This document shows positions 33,947-42,743 of a stretch of DNA of 64,000 nt, piece after piece. The position numbers and the translations under genes were made by a program. Position 1 is the first letter of the stretch. Each line of letters starts with the position of its first letter. Source of the stretch: 2-12-FULL-40-12 sp964518135 (GTDB lineage: Bacteria; Patescibacteriota; Minisyncoccia; Minisyncoccales; 2-12-FULL-40-12). Under the pieces are notes generated by a model that saw only the letters and a program-made list of their open reading frames with translations, made no database searches and was not told the origin of the DNA. The stretch spans positions 9,189 to 73,188 of the forward strand of contig CAZFEY010000001.1 of NCBI GenBank assembly GCA_964518135.1, in the 5' to 3' direction.

Positions 33947-35734
33947 ATGAAACTACCATTTTTTAAAAAAAGAGGTGAAGACCAATTAGTCGCTGAGGTT
34001 GCGCTACCAGAAACAGTGGGAATTAGCGACATTATAGCACCTTCTTCGATCGAGGTATCTCCTAATTATGTAAAGATAGGAGAAAGATTAGCCAAAACAT
34101 TTTTTATCTTTTCTTATCCTAGCTCCTTAACAACTGGGTGGTTTTCGCCAATTATCAATTTAGACACAACAATGGATATTGGTATTTTTATTCACCCAGT
34201 AGATATGGCGCAGGTTCTTAAGCAGTTAAGGAAAAAAGTTACCGAAGTGCAGGCCGATATAATAGAAAGAGAGGAAAAAGGTTTAATTCGAGACCCTCAA
34301 ACAGAAATGGCATTCCGTAATTTAGAAGAATTGCGAGAAAAATTCATATCAGCGCAAGAAAGAATGTTTAGGGTGGGTATATATATAACAATTTATGCCG
34401 ACAGCGAAAAACAACTTACCGAAACCGAAGTGTTCTTAAGATCGGCGATAGAGGGTAGATTGGTTTATTCAAAACCTGCAACGTTCCAGCAAAAAAAAGG
34501 CTTTATTTCAACTTCTCCTTACGGGATAGACGCTTTGCAAATTACCACCTCAATGAATACAGCTCCGGTATCTAGTGCTTTTCCGTTTGTATCTTTCGAT
34601 TTGAGCTCGAACGACGGTATTTTATACGGAATCAACCAGCATAATAATTCCTTAATTTTATTCGATAGATTTACGCTGGAAAACTCCAACGCTGTTATCT
34701 TCGGAACTTCAGGCTCTGGAAAAAGCTATTTGGTAAAGTTGGATGCCTTACGATCTCTAATGATTGGCGCTAATGTTATTATTATTGACCCCGAAAATGA
34801 ATACAAGGCCTTAGCTGATACGGTCGGAGGTTCTTTCTTTAACATTTCCCTATCTTCTAATGACCGAATTAACCCATTTGACTTACCCCCACCAAGAGAA
34901 GGAGAAAGACCGGAAGACGTCTTAAGGTCTAACACAATGAATTTGGTCGGATTATTAAGGATTATGCTAGGAGGATTAACGCCCGAAGAAGATGCAATAA
35001 TAGACAGAGCCCTTACTGAAACTTATGCCGCCAAAGACATCACGCCAGATAGTGATTTTTCTGCGGCTACACCTCCATTACTTTCGGACTTAGAAGATGT
35101 TCTATCGACAATGGAGGGTGCAGAAAACTTAACTATAAAGCTAAGAAAGTTTACTCAAGGCACTTACTCATCGTTCTTTAATCAGCACTCTAATGTTTCT
35201 ATGGATAACAATATGATCGTTTTTGGCATAAGAGACATGGAAGAACAATTAAGGCCGATTGCGATGTATATAATTATGAGGTATATCTGGAATCAGGTTA
35301 GATCTATACTAAAAAAAAGGGTTTTGATTATAGATGAAGCATGGTGGCTTATGCAAACAGAAGATGGTGCATCTTTCTTGTATGGATTAGTAAAAAGGTC
35401 TAGAAAGTACTGGCTAGGAGTCACAACAATAACTCAAGACGTTGGCGATTTTATGAAGTCAGAATATGGAAAACCTATCATTACCAACTCTGCATTGAAG
35501 ATTTTGATGAAGCAATCTCCGGCCACAATCAATCTTGTTCAACAAACGTTTAACCTTACAGAAGAAGAAAAATATATTCTGCTTGAACCGTCTGTGGGAG
35601 AGGGCATATTCTTTGCCGGGCAAAAACATGTAGCCATAAAAGTTATGGCATCTTACACTGAAGACCAAATTATAACTACGGACCCGGGGCAATTAGCGAA
35701 AATCAAAAGAGCAAAAGCAGATTTAACCGAATAA
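33947..35734 (+). CDS. VirB4-type secretion ATPase
   Basis: Start chosen at ATG 33947; an in-frame TTG at 33932 overlaps the previous gene. The 595-residue protein shows Walker A GTSGSGKSYLVK (about 254-265), Walker B KKRVLIIDEAWWLM (about 456-470) and the VirB4/TrbE pattern LFDRFTLENSNAVIFG before Walker A. It also has ITQDVGDFMKSEYGKPIITNSALKILM near the end. It powers substrate transfer or pilus assembly on the inner membrane. It is the most secure T4SS component in the cluster. Confidence 0.92.
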   Translation: MKLPFFKKRGEDQLVAEVALPETVGISDIIAPSSIEVSPNYVKIGERLAKTFFIFSYPSSLTTGWFSPIINLDTTMDIGIFIHPVDMAQVLKQLRKKVTEVQADIIEREEKGLIRDPQTEMAFRNLEELREKFISAQERMFRVGIYITIYADSEKQLTETEVFLRSAIEGRLVYSKPATFQQKKGFISTSPYGIDALQITTSMNTAPVSSAFPFVSFDLSSNDGILYGINQHNNSLILFDRFTLENSNAVIFGTSGSGKSYLVKLDALRSLMIGANVIIIDPENEYKALADTVGGSFFNISLSSNDRINPFDLPPPREGERPEDVLRSNTMNLVGLLRIMLGGLTPEEDAIIDRALTETYAAKDITPDSDFSAATPPLLSDLEDVLSTMEGAENLTIKLRKFTQGTYSSFFNQHSNVSMDNNMIVFGIRDMEEQLRPIAMYIIMRYIWNQVRSILKKRVLIIDEAWWLMQTEDGASFLYGLVKRSRKYWLGVTTITQDVGDFMKSEYGKPIITNSALKILMKQSPATINLVQQTFNLTEEEKYILLEPSVGEGIFFAGQKHVAIKVMASYTEDQIITTDPGQLAKIKRAKADLTE

Positions 35735-35741
35735 TAAGACC

Positions 35742-36140
35742 ATGCCAGAAGAAATCGAGGAATCGCAAGAACCACAAGAAACAGAAGAAATCCAGGAGAG
35801 TGGCGGAGCAATGAACCTTTTAAGCCCAGAAGGGCTTGTAATGATGTCTGTGGCAGTAGTTATTGACTTGATCGGCTTGATTATAGTGTGCGTAGGATTA
35901 GATGATTTTGGCATCACCGATATAATAGGTATGATTTTTATAGGCTCTTGGATGTTTTTCAGGTCTGGCGCAATGCCAGAAAGAAAAACTCCCTCGAAAA
36001 AATCGAAGGGAGCTGGGAAAACGGCAGAGCGAAATGTATTAAAAAGATTCGGCCTAACAGGGCTAGCCGAGCTAATCCCGTACTTAGGCGCACTACCTTG
36101 GTGGACTATAATGGTTTATAAAGAATTAACCGAAAGCTAA
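35742..36140 (+). CDS. Hypothetical protein with two membrane helices
   Basis: The 132-residue product has an acidic N-terminus (EEIEESQEPQETEEIQE), two helices (about 30-52 and 58-75) and a basic C-terminal part that ends in an amphipathic segment. It starts 8 bp after virB4 and is the last gene of the T4SS-like run. Its end overlaps the convergent jag gene by 4 bp. Confidence 0.7.
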   Translation: MPEEIEESQEPQETEEIQESGGAMNLLSPEGLVMMSVAVVIDLIGLIIVCVGLDDFGITDIIGMIFIGSWMFFRSGAMPERKTPSKKSKGAGKTAERNVLKRFGLTGLAELIPYLGALPWWTIMVYKELTES

Positions 36141-36646
36141 CCTGCTAAAGCGCCCGACTTAAGCCTTATAGCTATTCTTCTGTTCGGATTTTCTCCAATG
36201 CTTTCGGTAATAATATTTTCGTTATTGGATAATTCCATATGAACAACCCTTCTTTCGTAAGCCGACATCTGTGGTAAAACTATTTCCTTTTTGGATAAAA
36301 TAACTTCTTCTGCTGAAAGCCGAGCTAGCTCTTTTAAGTACTCGGATTTTTTCTTTTTATAGCTATTGATGTCTAATTCGAATAAAAACTGTTTATCCGT
36401 TTTCTTTCTCAACACGCACCTAATCAAGTGTTGGATCTCCATTAGCGCCTGGCCACGCTCGCCAATCAAAACCTGTGGCTCCTGGGCATGGACGTCAACC
36501 GAAACAACATCTGCCGGGACAGCATTTTTGTCTTGCGCAGAAGTACTGCCTAGCACCAAAGAGCCAAGTTCAACTTCAAATCCTGTTTTTTGGAAAAATT
36601 CTTGGATTAAGTTTTTTATTATTTTTAATTCGTTGCTGTTTATCAT
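36137..36646 (-). CDS. jag: Jag/KhpB RNA-binding protein (KH and R3H domains)
   Basis: The 169-residue protein has a KH-like domain (about 45-100, LIGERGQALMEIQHLIRCVL) and a C-terminal R3H domain (about 105-165, SAYERRVVHMELSNNENIITESIGENPNRRIAI). The usual long N-terminal Jag-N domain is largely absent. It is encoded directly after yidC with a 4-bp overlap, the common order beside the replication origin. It is an RNA-binding regulator linked to cell envelope growth. Confidence 0.9.
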   Translation of the reverse strand: MINSNELKIIKNLIQEFFQKTGFEVELGSLVLGSTSAQDKNAVPADVVSVDVHAQEPQVLIGERGQALMEIQHLIRCVLRKKTDKQFLFELDINSYKKKKSEYLKELARLSAEEVILSKKEIVLPQMSAYERRVVHMELSNNENIITESIGENPNRRIAIRLKSGALAG

Positions 36647-37368
36647 TTTGTATTATTTTTTAATAAACTTTTTTGTTGAAAAGTAGAAAATAAAGAAGTT
36701 ACTATCCAATATAATGCCAGAGCAGACGGCAACTTCCAAAGTATCATAACAGTAAATAAAGGGAAAAAATAAAGCATTTGTTTCTGCATCATTGAAGACA
36801 TTTGTGCCTGGGCGTCTTTTTTATTTCTGCCGGTATTTTTTGTGGCAGGGGTCATTGTTTTAGCCTGGAAAAATTGGCCTATACCAGCCATCAATGCCAA
36901 TGCGACTGATGGTTCTCCGAGGTTTAATATGCCCAGAAACATCGGGTCAATAAAATCGGGGGCCGGCAAAAAGGAATAAATATCATTTAGCTGTTCCGGC
37001 TGAAATCCTCTCCAAAAAATACGCCAAAGAGCAATCAATATCGGTACCTGGACCAACGAAAGAACTAACCCGGAAAAAGGATTTACCCTTGCTTGTTTGT
37101 AAAGATCCATTACCTCCGTCGCTTGTTTTTGCTTATCGTTTTTGTATTTTTCTTGCAATTCTTTCACCTTAGGCTGGAGATCCTGCACTGCCTTTTGAAT
37201 TTTAATAGCTTCCGACCCCAATGGGTAAAGCGCTAATTTGATCAAAATAGTTAAAGCGACGATGGCTATCCCAAAATCTTTACCCGGTAAAAATTGATAC
37301 AATAAAATCAAAAGATTAAATAATGGCTGATAAAGTGCTACGTGAAAAAAATTTATTAATACATCCAT
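36643..37368 (-). CDS. yidC: YidC/Oxa1 membrane protein insertase
   Basis: The 241-residue protein has the YidC core: a helix near 25-50 (KDFGIAIVALTILIKLALYPL), a Lys/Gln-rich cytoplasmic hairpin (QPKVKELQEKYKNDKQKQA), and further helices. It lacks the large periplasmic domain of proteobacterial YidC, as in Gram-positive types. It inserts membrane proteins with or without SecYEG. It lies in the order rpmH-rnpA-yidC-jag. Confidence 0.94.
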   Translation of the reverse strand: MDVLINFFHVALYQPLFNLLILLYQFLPGKDFGIAIVALTILIKLALYPLGSEAIKIQKAVQDLQPKVKELQEKYKNDKQKQATEVMDLYKQARVNPFSGLVLSLVQVPILIALWRIFWRGFQPEQLNDIYSFLPAPDFIDPMFLGILNLGEPSVALALMAGIGQFFQAKTMTPATKNTGRNKKDAQAQMSSMMQKQMLYFFPLFTVMILWKLPSALALYWIVTSLFSTFQQKSLLKNNTK

Positions 37369-37386
37369 AATAATCTACCTTTAGTT

Positions 37387-37710
37387 TTAAACTGCTTTTT
37401 TCAATAGTTGCTCAACGATTTTTTTTAAATCTGCAAAGCTTTTACGCTCTAATCCTGATTGAGCCACAAAAACCATATCAAAACCATTGTCGCTACTTAA
37501 TTCCGCCAACGTTTTCAATCTCCTTCTTAAGCGATTGCGAACAACCGCTTTTTTTGAAACATCCTTACTTATAACAAAGCCTTGGCGGTTATAACCAAGA
37601 CGATTGGCAGCAACTTGAAGAAACAAACAATCTCCCTTAGTTCTCTTTCCTTTCTTAAAAACAATTCCAAAATCTCTCTTTCGCCTTAACCGATTAATTT
37701 TTGACAACAT
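37387..37710 (-). CDS. rnpA: Ribonuclease P protein component
   Basis: Start chosen at ATG 37710 (MLSKINRLRRKRDFGIVFKKG), giving 107 residues; the frame also extends upstream to TTG 37740, overlapping rpmH. The RNR motif VVRNRLRRRLK and the N-terminal RLRRKRDF are conserved. It supports the RNase P RNA in cutting 5' leaders from tRNA precursors, which is relevant to the extended tRNA precursors in this genome. The RNA subunit gene is not in this window. Confidence 0.93.
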   Translation of the reverse strand: MLSKINRLRRKRDFGIVFKKGKRTKGDCLFLQVAANRLGYNRQGFVISKDVSKKAVVRNRLRRRLKTLAELSSDNGFDMVFVAQSGLERKSFADLKKIVEQLLKKAV

Positions 37711-37732
37711 TAATTGGGTTGTAAAAACAAAA

Positions 37733-37867
37733 TCACGCAACCAGTCGCTGCCTTCCCTTTCTTCTACGCCTAGCTACAACCTTTCTTCCTCCCTTAGTCG
37801 ACTTCCTTTTTCTAAAGCCGTGTGTTTTTTTTCTTTTTCTTTTCTTTGGTTGATATGTAATACTCAT
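37733..37867 (-). CDS. rpmH: 50S ribosomal protein L34
   Basis: A 44-residue basic protein, [20 protein letters not shown]... ending [12 protein letters not shown], which is the L34 pattern. It is the first gene of the leftward run rpmH-rnpA-yidC-jag at the origin. Its stop is TGA. Confidence 0.95.
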   Translation of the reverse strand: MSITYQPKKRKRKKTHGFRKRKSTKGGRKVVARRRRKGRQRLVA

Positions 37868-37886
37868 AGACCCTACGTAATACACT

Positions 37887-37895
37887 TGTGGATTA
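37887..37895 (-). other. DnaA-box-like site before rpmH
   Basis: TGTGGATTA differs from the reverse complement of the DnaA box TTATCCACA at one position. It lies in the 259-bp gap between rpmH and dnaA. The rest of the gap is AT-rich and shows no gene. Confidence 0.45.
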
Positions 37896-38094
37896 TGTAA
37901 TACTTATAAATTTCAAACAACACCCTTAAAACCTTAGACAACTCTGTTTTAGAATAACAAAAAAATGACCCCAAGTCAAACCCGCGCCAATAATTATTTA
38001 TATACACAGCTTTTGCCCAGTTTCTTAACAGTGAAATTAGCTTTTGCCTTAATTTACCTTAAATTTGCACTTAATTTTCTTTTTGATGGCCCTG

Positions 38095-38103
38095 TGATAT
38101 AAT
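38095..38103 (+). promoter_or_regulatory. Extended -10 promoter of dnaA
   Basis: TGATATAAT is an extended -10 with a perfect TATAAT hexamer, placed 23 bp before ATG 38127. No clear -35 or Shine-Dalgarno is present. Confidence 0.6.
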
Positions 38104-38126
38104 CAAAAATCTTAAATCTAACCCTT

Positions 38127-39473
38127 ATGAGCAAAGAAGAGCTTTGGCAAGCTGTTTTGGCCCAAATACAACTAAACATATCTCCTGCCAATTTCAATAC
38201 GTGGTTTAAAAGCACCTCGATTATTTCCTTGGAAGAGGGACAAGTTACGGTTTCTGTCCCAAGTTTATTTGTTAAGGGTTGGTTAGAGCAAAAATACAAC
38301 AAAACCATATTTAAAATATTGAGAGATCTCAATCCTGAAATCCGAGATGTAAAATACATTGTGGGAAGTTTTAAGCCAAAAGTCGCAAAAAAAGAATACT
38401 CAACCCCTGAAACCAGCGAACAATCTGGTTTTTTTGAGTTAAAAACAAACAAAGAAACAAACCTCAACCCTAGATACACCTTTGAAAGTTTTGTGGTGGG
38501 ATCTTTTAATGAACTATCTCACGCAGCAGCTTTAGCCACGGCGGAAAGCCCGGGTAGTATGTATAATCCTCTTTTTATATATGGGGGGGTGGGGCTTGGA
38601 AAAACACATCTTTTGCAGGCGACGGGCAACGAGATTACGCAAAAGTTTCCCAACAAAAAAATAAAGTATGTTTCTTCTGAAAAATTCACCTCTGAGGTTG
38701 TAGCCTCTATGAGAAACAAGACTATGGATAACATTAAGTCGAAATACAGGACGGTTGACGTCTTAATTATAGATGATGTTCAGTTTTTATCAGGAAAAGA
38801 AAGAACGCAAGAAGAATTTTTTCACACATTTAACCATCTTTACGAAAAAAACAAGCAAATAATATTATCTTCTGACAGACCTCCTAAAGCCATCTCGTCT
38901 CTTACCGAAAGATTAAGATCTAGGTTTGAAGGGGGTATGATTACTGATATTAGCTACCCAGACCTTGAAACAAGAATGGCTATTTTAAAACAAAAAGCTC
39001 AAGAAAAAAATATTGTCTTGCCAGACGAAATCATCGCCTTAGTGGCAACAAAAATACAAAAAAACATCAGAGAATTAGAGGGCGCTCTTAATAGACTTTT
39101 GGTTCATTATAAAGTTAACAGCGCGTTTGGGACAGACGACGCAATGGTTGTTTTAAAAAAGACCCTTATCGCCCCAACAAGAACCACCACCCCTAAAAAA
39201 ATAATCCAGGCAGTGGCTGATTTTTACGACATTAAAGAAAAAATACTTTCCACAACATCTCGTAAAAAAGAAATAGTAAAACCAAGACAAGTAGCGATGT
39301 TTTTGTTGCGAGAAGATTTAAAATGTTCCTTCCCTTTTATTGGGCAAAAATTTGGGGGGAAGGATCACACAACAGCGATACATTCTTACGAAAAAATTAA
39401 TAAAGAATTTTTAATAAACAACGACCTAAAAGAGGAAATTGAGTTAATAAGGCAAAACGTATCTAATTTATAA
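38127..39473 (+). CDS. dnaA: Chromosomal replication initiator DnaA
   Basis: The 448-residue protein has domain I (about 1-85), a linker, the AAA+ domain with Walker A GGVGLGKTHLL (about 152-162) and Walker B VLIIDDVQFL (about 211-220), and C-terminal domain IV. Domain IV carries the DnaA signature FGGKDHTTAIHSYEK (about 408-422). It opens the origin by binding DnaA boxes such as those found after its own gene. Confidence 0.97.
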   Translation: MSKEELWQAVLAQIQLNISPANFNTWFKSTSIISLEEGQVTVSVPSLFVKGWLEQKYNKTIFKILRDLNPEIRDVKYIVGSFKPKVAKKEYSTPETSEQSGFFELKTNKETNLNPRYTFESFVVGSFNELSHAAALATAESPGSMYNPLFIYGGVGLGKTHLLQATGNEITQKFPNKKIKYVSSEKFTSEVVASMRNKTMDNIKSKYRTVDVLIIDDVQFLSGKERTQEEFFHTFNHLYEKNKQIILSSDRPPKAISSLTERLRSRFEGGMITDISYPDLETRMAILKQKAQEKNIVLPDEIIALVATKIQKNIRELEGALNRLLVHYKVNSAFGTDDAMVVLKKTLIAPTRTTTPKKIIQAVADFYDIKEKILSTTSRKKEIVKPRQVAMFLLREDLKCSFPFIGQKFGGKDHTTAIHSYEKINKEFLINNDLKEEIELIRQNVSNL

Positions 39474-39627
39474 TCTGTGTAAAACCAATTATTGACTTGT
39501 GGAAAAATAAATAATTTAAAATTAAATTTATTATCCACAAAAAATAAACAACAAAAAACATCAAAAAAAACAACTTTTAAAGCTTAATAATAATTAAAGA
39601 TTATTATCCACACAAACAACTATAATA
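39474..39627. other. Probable replication origin (oriC)
   Basis: The dnaA-dnaN gap is extremely AT-rich and contains two exact DnaA boxes TTATCCACA (39530-39538 and 39604-39612), plus TTGTGGAAA nearby in the opposite direction. The setting rpmH-rnpA-yidC-jag / dnaA / dnaN is the classical bacterial origin neighbourhood. Poly-A stretches between the boxes could be the unwinding element. Confidence 0.75.
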
Positions 39628-40764
39628 ATGAAAATAACTATTTTAAAAGAAAAATTACAAGAAGGACTCAACGCCATTTCTAGAATTGTCGGAAAAAACA
39701 CATCATTGCCAATACTTTCTAATGTTTTAATTGAATCAGATAGCAACACAATAATTCTTTCCGCGACAGACTTGGAGATTGGTATAAAATATCGAATTCT
39801 TTCTCGGGTGGATAAAAAAGGGAAGGTGGCTATTCCCTTGGTAACTTTTCTTGGTGTTGTAGGAGCATTGCCCAAAAAACCAATCAATATTGAATCTGAA
39901 TCTACACTTTTGATTGTTAAGTCTGAAAATTTTGAAATAAACATAAAAGGATTGCCGGTCGAAGATTTTCCAATTATCCCCAACTTAATAAATGGCGAGA
40001 CGGTTAATATCTCCGCTAGTGTTTTTTGCGACGCCATATCTTCTGTTTGTGATTTAGCCTCAACGTCTTCTATTAGGCCAGAAATATCAGGGGTTTTAGT
40101 TTCTTTTCTTGGTAAGACGCTAAAAACCGTTGCGACAGACAGCTTTCGCTTAGCAGAAAAAAGCGTTTCTTGTGGAATTGATCTTGGTAGCCATTCTTTT
40201 ATTTTGCCACAAAGATCAGCGAAAGAGGTTGTTGGTATTTTTGGGGGGAAGGATAGCGTTGGAGAATTAAAAATTACACTTGACCAAAACCAAATATCTA
40301 TAGAGTCTTTGCCTTCCGGGGCTGACCAATCAACAATATATTTAACCTCAAAAATTATCGACGGAGAGTACCCTAATTATAAAGAAATTATTCCATCTTC
40401 TGGCGAGGCACAAGTTGTGTTGGACAGGGGTGGTTTTTTGGACCAAATTAAACTTGCTTCGTTTTTTTGCGGCAAAACGGGGGAAGTTAGGTTGGGCATT
40501 GACAACAAGCGAGGCGGATTAAGTATCTATAGCCAAAACCAAGAATCGGGAGAACATTCGTCTTTTTTGCCCGGACAAGTAAAGGGTAAGGGAGATGAGG
40601 CCTCTTTTAATTGCAGGTTTTTACTTGATGGGCTTTCAAAAATCAAGAGTTCGGAGGTTGTTTTTGAGCTAACTAAGCGTAATGGTGATTTGGGCCCAGG
40701 AGTTTTAAAACCAATAGGAGATCAGAGTTTTATTTATATTTTAATGCCTCTTAATTTGGGATAG
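39628..40764 (+). CDS. dnaN: DNA polymerase III sliding clamp (beta subunit)
   Basis: The 378-residue protein follows the three-domain beta-clamp pattern. It opens MKITILKEKLQEGLNAISRIVGKN. ATDLEIGI comes in domain 1 and VATDSFRLAEK in domain 2. The C-terminus FIYILMPLNLG corresponds to the usual (Y/M)PMR(L/I) end, with changes. It tethers the polymerase to DNA. A TATAAT sequence one base before the ATG is probably coincidental. Confidence 0.95.
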   Translation: MKITILKEKLQEGLNAISRIVGKNTSLPILSNVLIESDSNTIILSATDLEIGIKYRILSRVDKKGKVAIPLVTFLGVVGALPKKPINIESESTLLIVKSENFEINIKGLPVEDFPIIPNLINGETVNISASVFCDAISSVCDLASTSSIRPEISGVLVSFLGKTLKTVATDSFRLAEKSVSCGIDLGSHSFILPQRSAKEVVGIFGGKDSVGELKITLDQNQISIESLPSGADQSTIYLTSKIIDGEYPNYKEIIPSSGEAQVVLDRGGFLDQIKLASFFCGKTGEVRLGIDNKRGGLSIYSQNQESGEHSSFLPGQVKGKGDEASFNCRFLLDGLSKIKSSEVVFELTKRNGDLGPGVLKPIGDQSFIYILMPLNLG

Positions 40765-40765
40765 G

Positions 40766-42679
40766 CTAAAGAGTTTTTATTATCGCCTTTTCTATAAACG
40801 CTCTCCATATTGGCCCGGCAACAATAATGCCTGGCTCTTTTAGCATTGGAGTGTTGTCATTGTTTCCAACCCAAACACCGGCGACTATAGAAGGTGTGTA
40901 GCCGATTATCCACCCGTCTTTATAGTCTTGAGTTGTTCCTGTTTTTGCCGCGACCTGGTAATTTTCAAAATACATTGGGGATCTCCACCCAAAAACAGGC
41001 GCTCTAGCATTGTTATCTGATAAGATCGATGTAATAAGTCGTGTTATTTTTGAATCCAAAACTCTTTTTGGAGTGTTAATATTCTCTTCTATTGTATTAT
41101 CATCTGAATCTAGTATTTTTATCACTGCCATTGGTGGCAACCTGAGGCCATCAGTAGAGAATACTCCATAAACCGAGACCATATCTAAAAGCTTCACACT
41201 TCCACCCCCTAATACAAGTGGTAGCCCGTAAAATGTTGATGGTTCGGTAAGACTTGTTATGCCAAGTCTTTGGGCCATTTGGATGCTGTATTCTAGGCCT
41301 GCCAAATTCGCTAAAACCTTAACTGAAGGAATATTAAGCGATTGTGCTAGGGCTTGTCTTAAAGTTACTGGCCCACGAAAAAAACCGTCATAATTTTGTG
41401 GCGTATATGGATTAGACAATGTGCCAAAATTTGTGAACTCATCAACTACAACCGTTTCGTCGTTATATCCTTTTTCAAATGCAGCGGCGTAAACTATCGG
41501 CTTAAAAGATGATCCCGGTTGACGAACACGGATAGACACATTAGGATGTGGTTCAAAAAAACAGTTCTTTCCAGGAGAGCATCCTTTCGGCAATGACTCA
41601 CCAAAGTAATCAACAGACCCAACCATCGCCATTATCTCTCCGGTCTTAGGATCTATCGCGACCAAACTAGCATTAAAAGCTCGATAATAGCTTCTATTAG
41701 CTATAATTCCTTCTTTAACAGCCTGCTCAGCCGCTTTCTGTAGGTCCCAATCCAGGGAGGTATATACTTTTAGCCCTTTTTCTTGTAAAAATTGTTCCCC
41801 ATATTTATTCTCAAGATATTCTTTAACATACATCACAAAATGTGGCGCTTGAATAAGTTGCGATGGTTTTGCAAAAGCTATTTCAGTGTTTTTGGCTTTT
41901 TGCCATTCTTCCTCTAGGATAAATTGCGCTGTCTTCATCCGATCCAAGATACTGTCTTTTCTTTGCAATAATTCTTCCTTGTGTTCGCCATAGGGAGATA
42001 GAAAGCTGGGAGCCTTAATAATGGCGGCCAAAACCGCTGCCTCTTCGAGAGACGCCTCGGATACCGGTTTTTTAAAATAAGTTAACGATGCCGCTTGGAC
42101 TCCGTAAGTATTTGATCCAAATGGTACCTGGTTGAGATAGAATTCCAATATTTCTTCTTTTGAGTATTGTCTTTCTAGCTCTATGGTTAGTATCAGCTCT
42201 CTTATTTTTCTTCCGATTGTTTTCTCTCTAGTTAACAAAGAAGAGCGAATAAGTTGTTGAGATATAGTTGATGCTCCTTGGGTTGGGCTCAATAGCCTCA
42301 AATTTGTTAAAATCGCCCTCGTAACGCCTTTAAAATCCACACCAGCATGTTTGTAAAAATTAATATCTTCAGCCGCGAGTACTGCCTTAATAACATTTTC
42401 GGGAACTCTGTCTATCGGGATGATTTCTCTTTTTTCTTCTCCATACATTTCATATAATAATACCTCTCCTGTTTTGTCGTAAATTTTCGTAGATTCGGTA
42501 AATGGTCTTTCGGTGAATTTTTCAGGTCTGGGCAAGTCTTTTGCATAATACACAAACAAAGACAAAACAATTAAAGCAAAAAACAAAAAACAAAGCCCCA
42601 CAAGGCCCAAAACCGATAAAAAGAGACCTAACTTGGTACTCTTTTTAAATATTTGACGATGAAACCTCCTTCTTGGCAT
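40766..42679 (-). CDS. Class A penicillin-binding protein (PBP1a-like)
   Basis: The 637-residue bifunctional enzyme has an N-terminal membrane helix (about 17-45) and a family 51 glycosyltransferase domain with EDINFYKHAGVD (about 107-118) and GASTISQQLIR. The transpeptidase domain shows SSFK (about 388), SLN (about 446) and KTGT (about 578). It polymerises and cross-links peptidoglycan, so the cell keeps a peptidoglycan wall. It is convergent with dnaN, 1 bp apart. Confidence 0.95.
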   Translation of the reverse strand: MPRRRFHRQIFKKSTKLGLFLSVLGLVGLCFLFFALIVLSLFVYYAKDLPRPEKFTERPFTESTKIYDKTGEVLLYEMYGEEKREIIPIDRVPENVIKAVLAAEDINFYKHAGVDFKGVTRAILTNLRLLSPTQGASTISQQLIRSSLLTREKTIGRKIRELILTIELERQYSKEEILEFYLNQVPFGSNTYGVQAASLTYFKKPVSEASLEEAAVLAAIIKAPSFLSPYGEHKEELLQRKDSILDRMKTAQFILEEEWQKAKNTEIAFAKPSQLIQAPHFVMYVKEYLENKYGEQFLQEKGLKVYTSLDWDLQKAAEQAVKEGIIANRSYYRAFNASLVAIDPKTGEIMAMVGSVDYFGESLPKGCSPGKNCFFEPHPNVSIRVRQPGSSFKPIVYAAAFEKGYNDETVVVDEFTNFGTLSNPYTPQNYDGFFRGPVTLRQALAQSLNIPSVKVLANLAGLEYSIQMAQRLGITSLTEPSTFYGLPLVLGGGSVKLLDMVSVYGVFSTDGLRLPPMAVIKILDSDDNTIEENINTPKRVLDSKITRLITSILSDNNARAPVFGWRSPMYFENYQVAAKTGTTQDYKDGWIIGYTPSIVAGVWVGNNDNTPMLKEPGIIVAGPIWRAFIEKAIIKTL

Positions 42680-42709
42680 TATAAAAATAATACTAGATTA
42701 AAAGCCGAT

Positions 42710-42737
42710 TTGCAACCAAGCTCTTGTTTGTTATGAT
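42710..42737 (+). promoter_or_regulatory. Promoter of tyrS, probably leaderless
   Basis: TTGCAA (42710-42715), a 16-bp spacer and TATGAT (42732-42737). The hexamer ends 6 nt before ATG 42744, so the transcript would begin at the start codon. Confidence 0.6.
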
Positions 42738-42743
42738 TAAAAA

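Noticed and set aside
35985..36020. Terminator inside the gene at 35742
   Set aside because: A CTCCCT/AGGGAG inverted repeat is present but has no T-run and lies within an intact coding frame.
39621..39626. TATAAT as the dnaN promoter
   Set aside because: It ends one base before the ATG, so transcription would start inside the gene.
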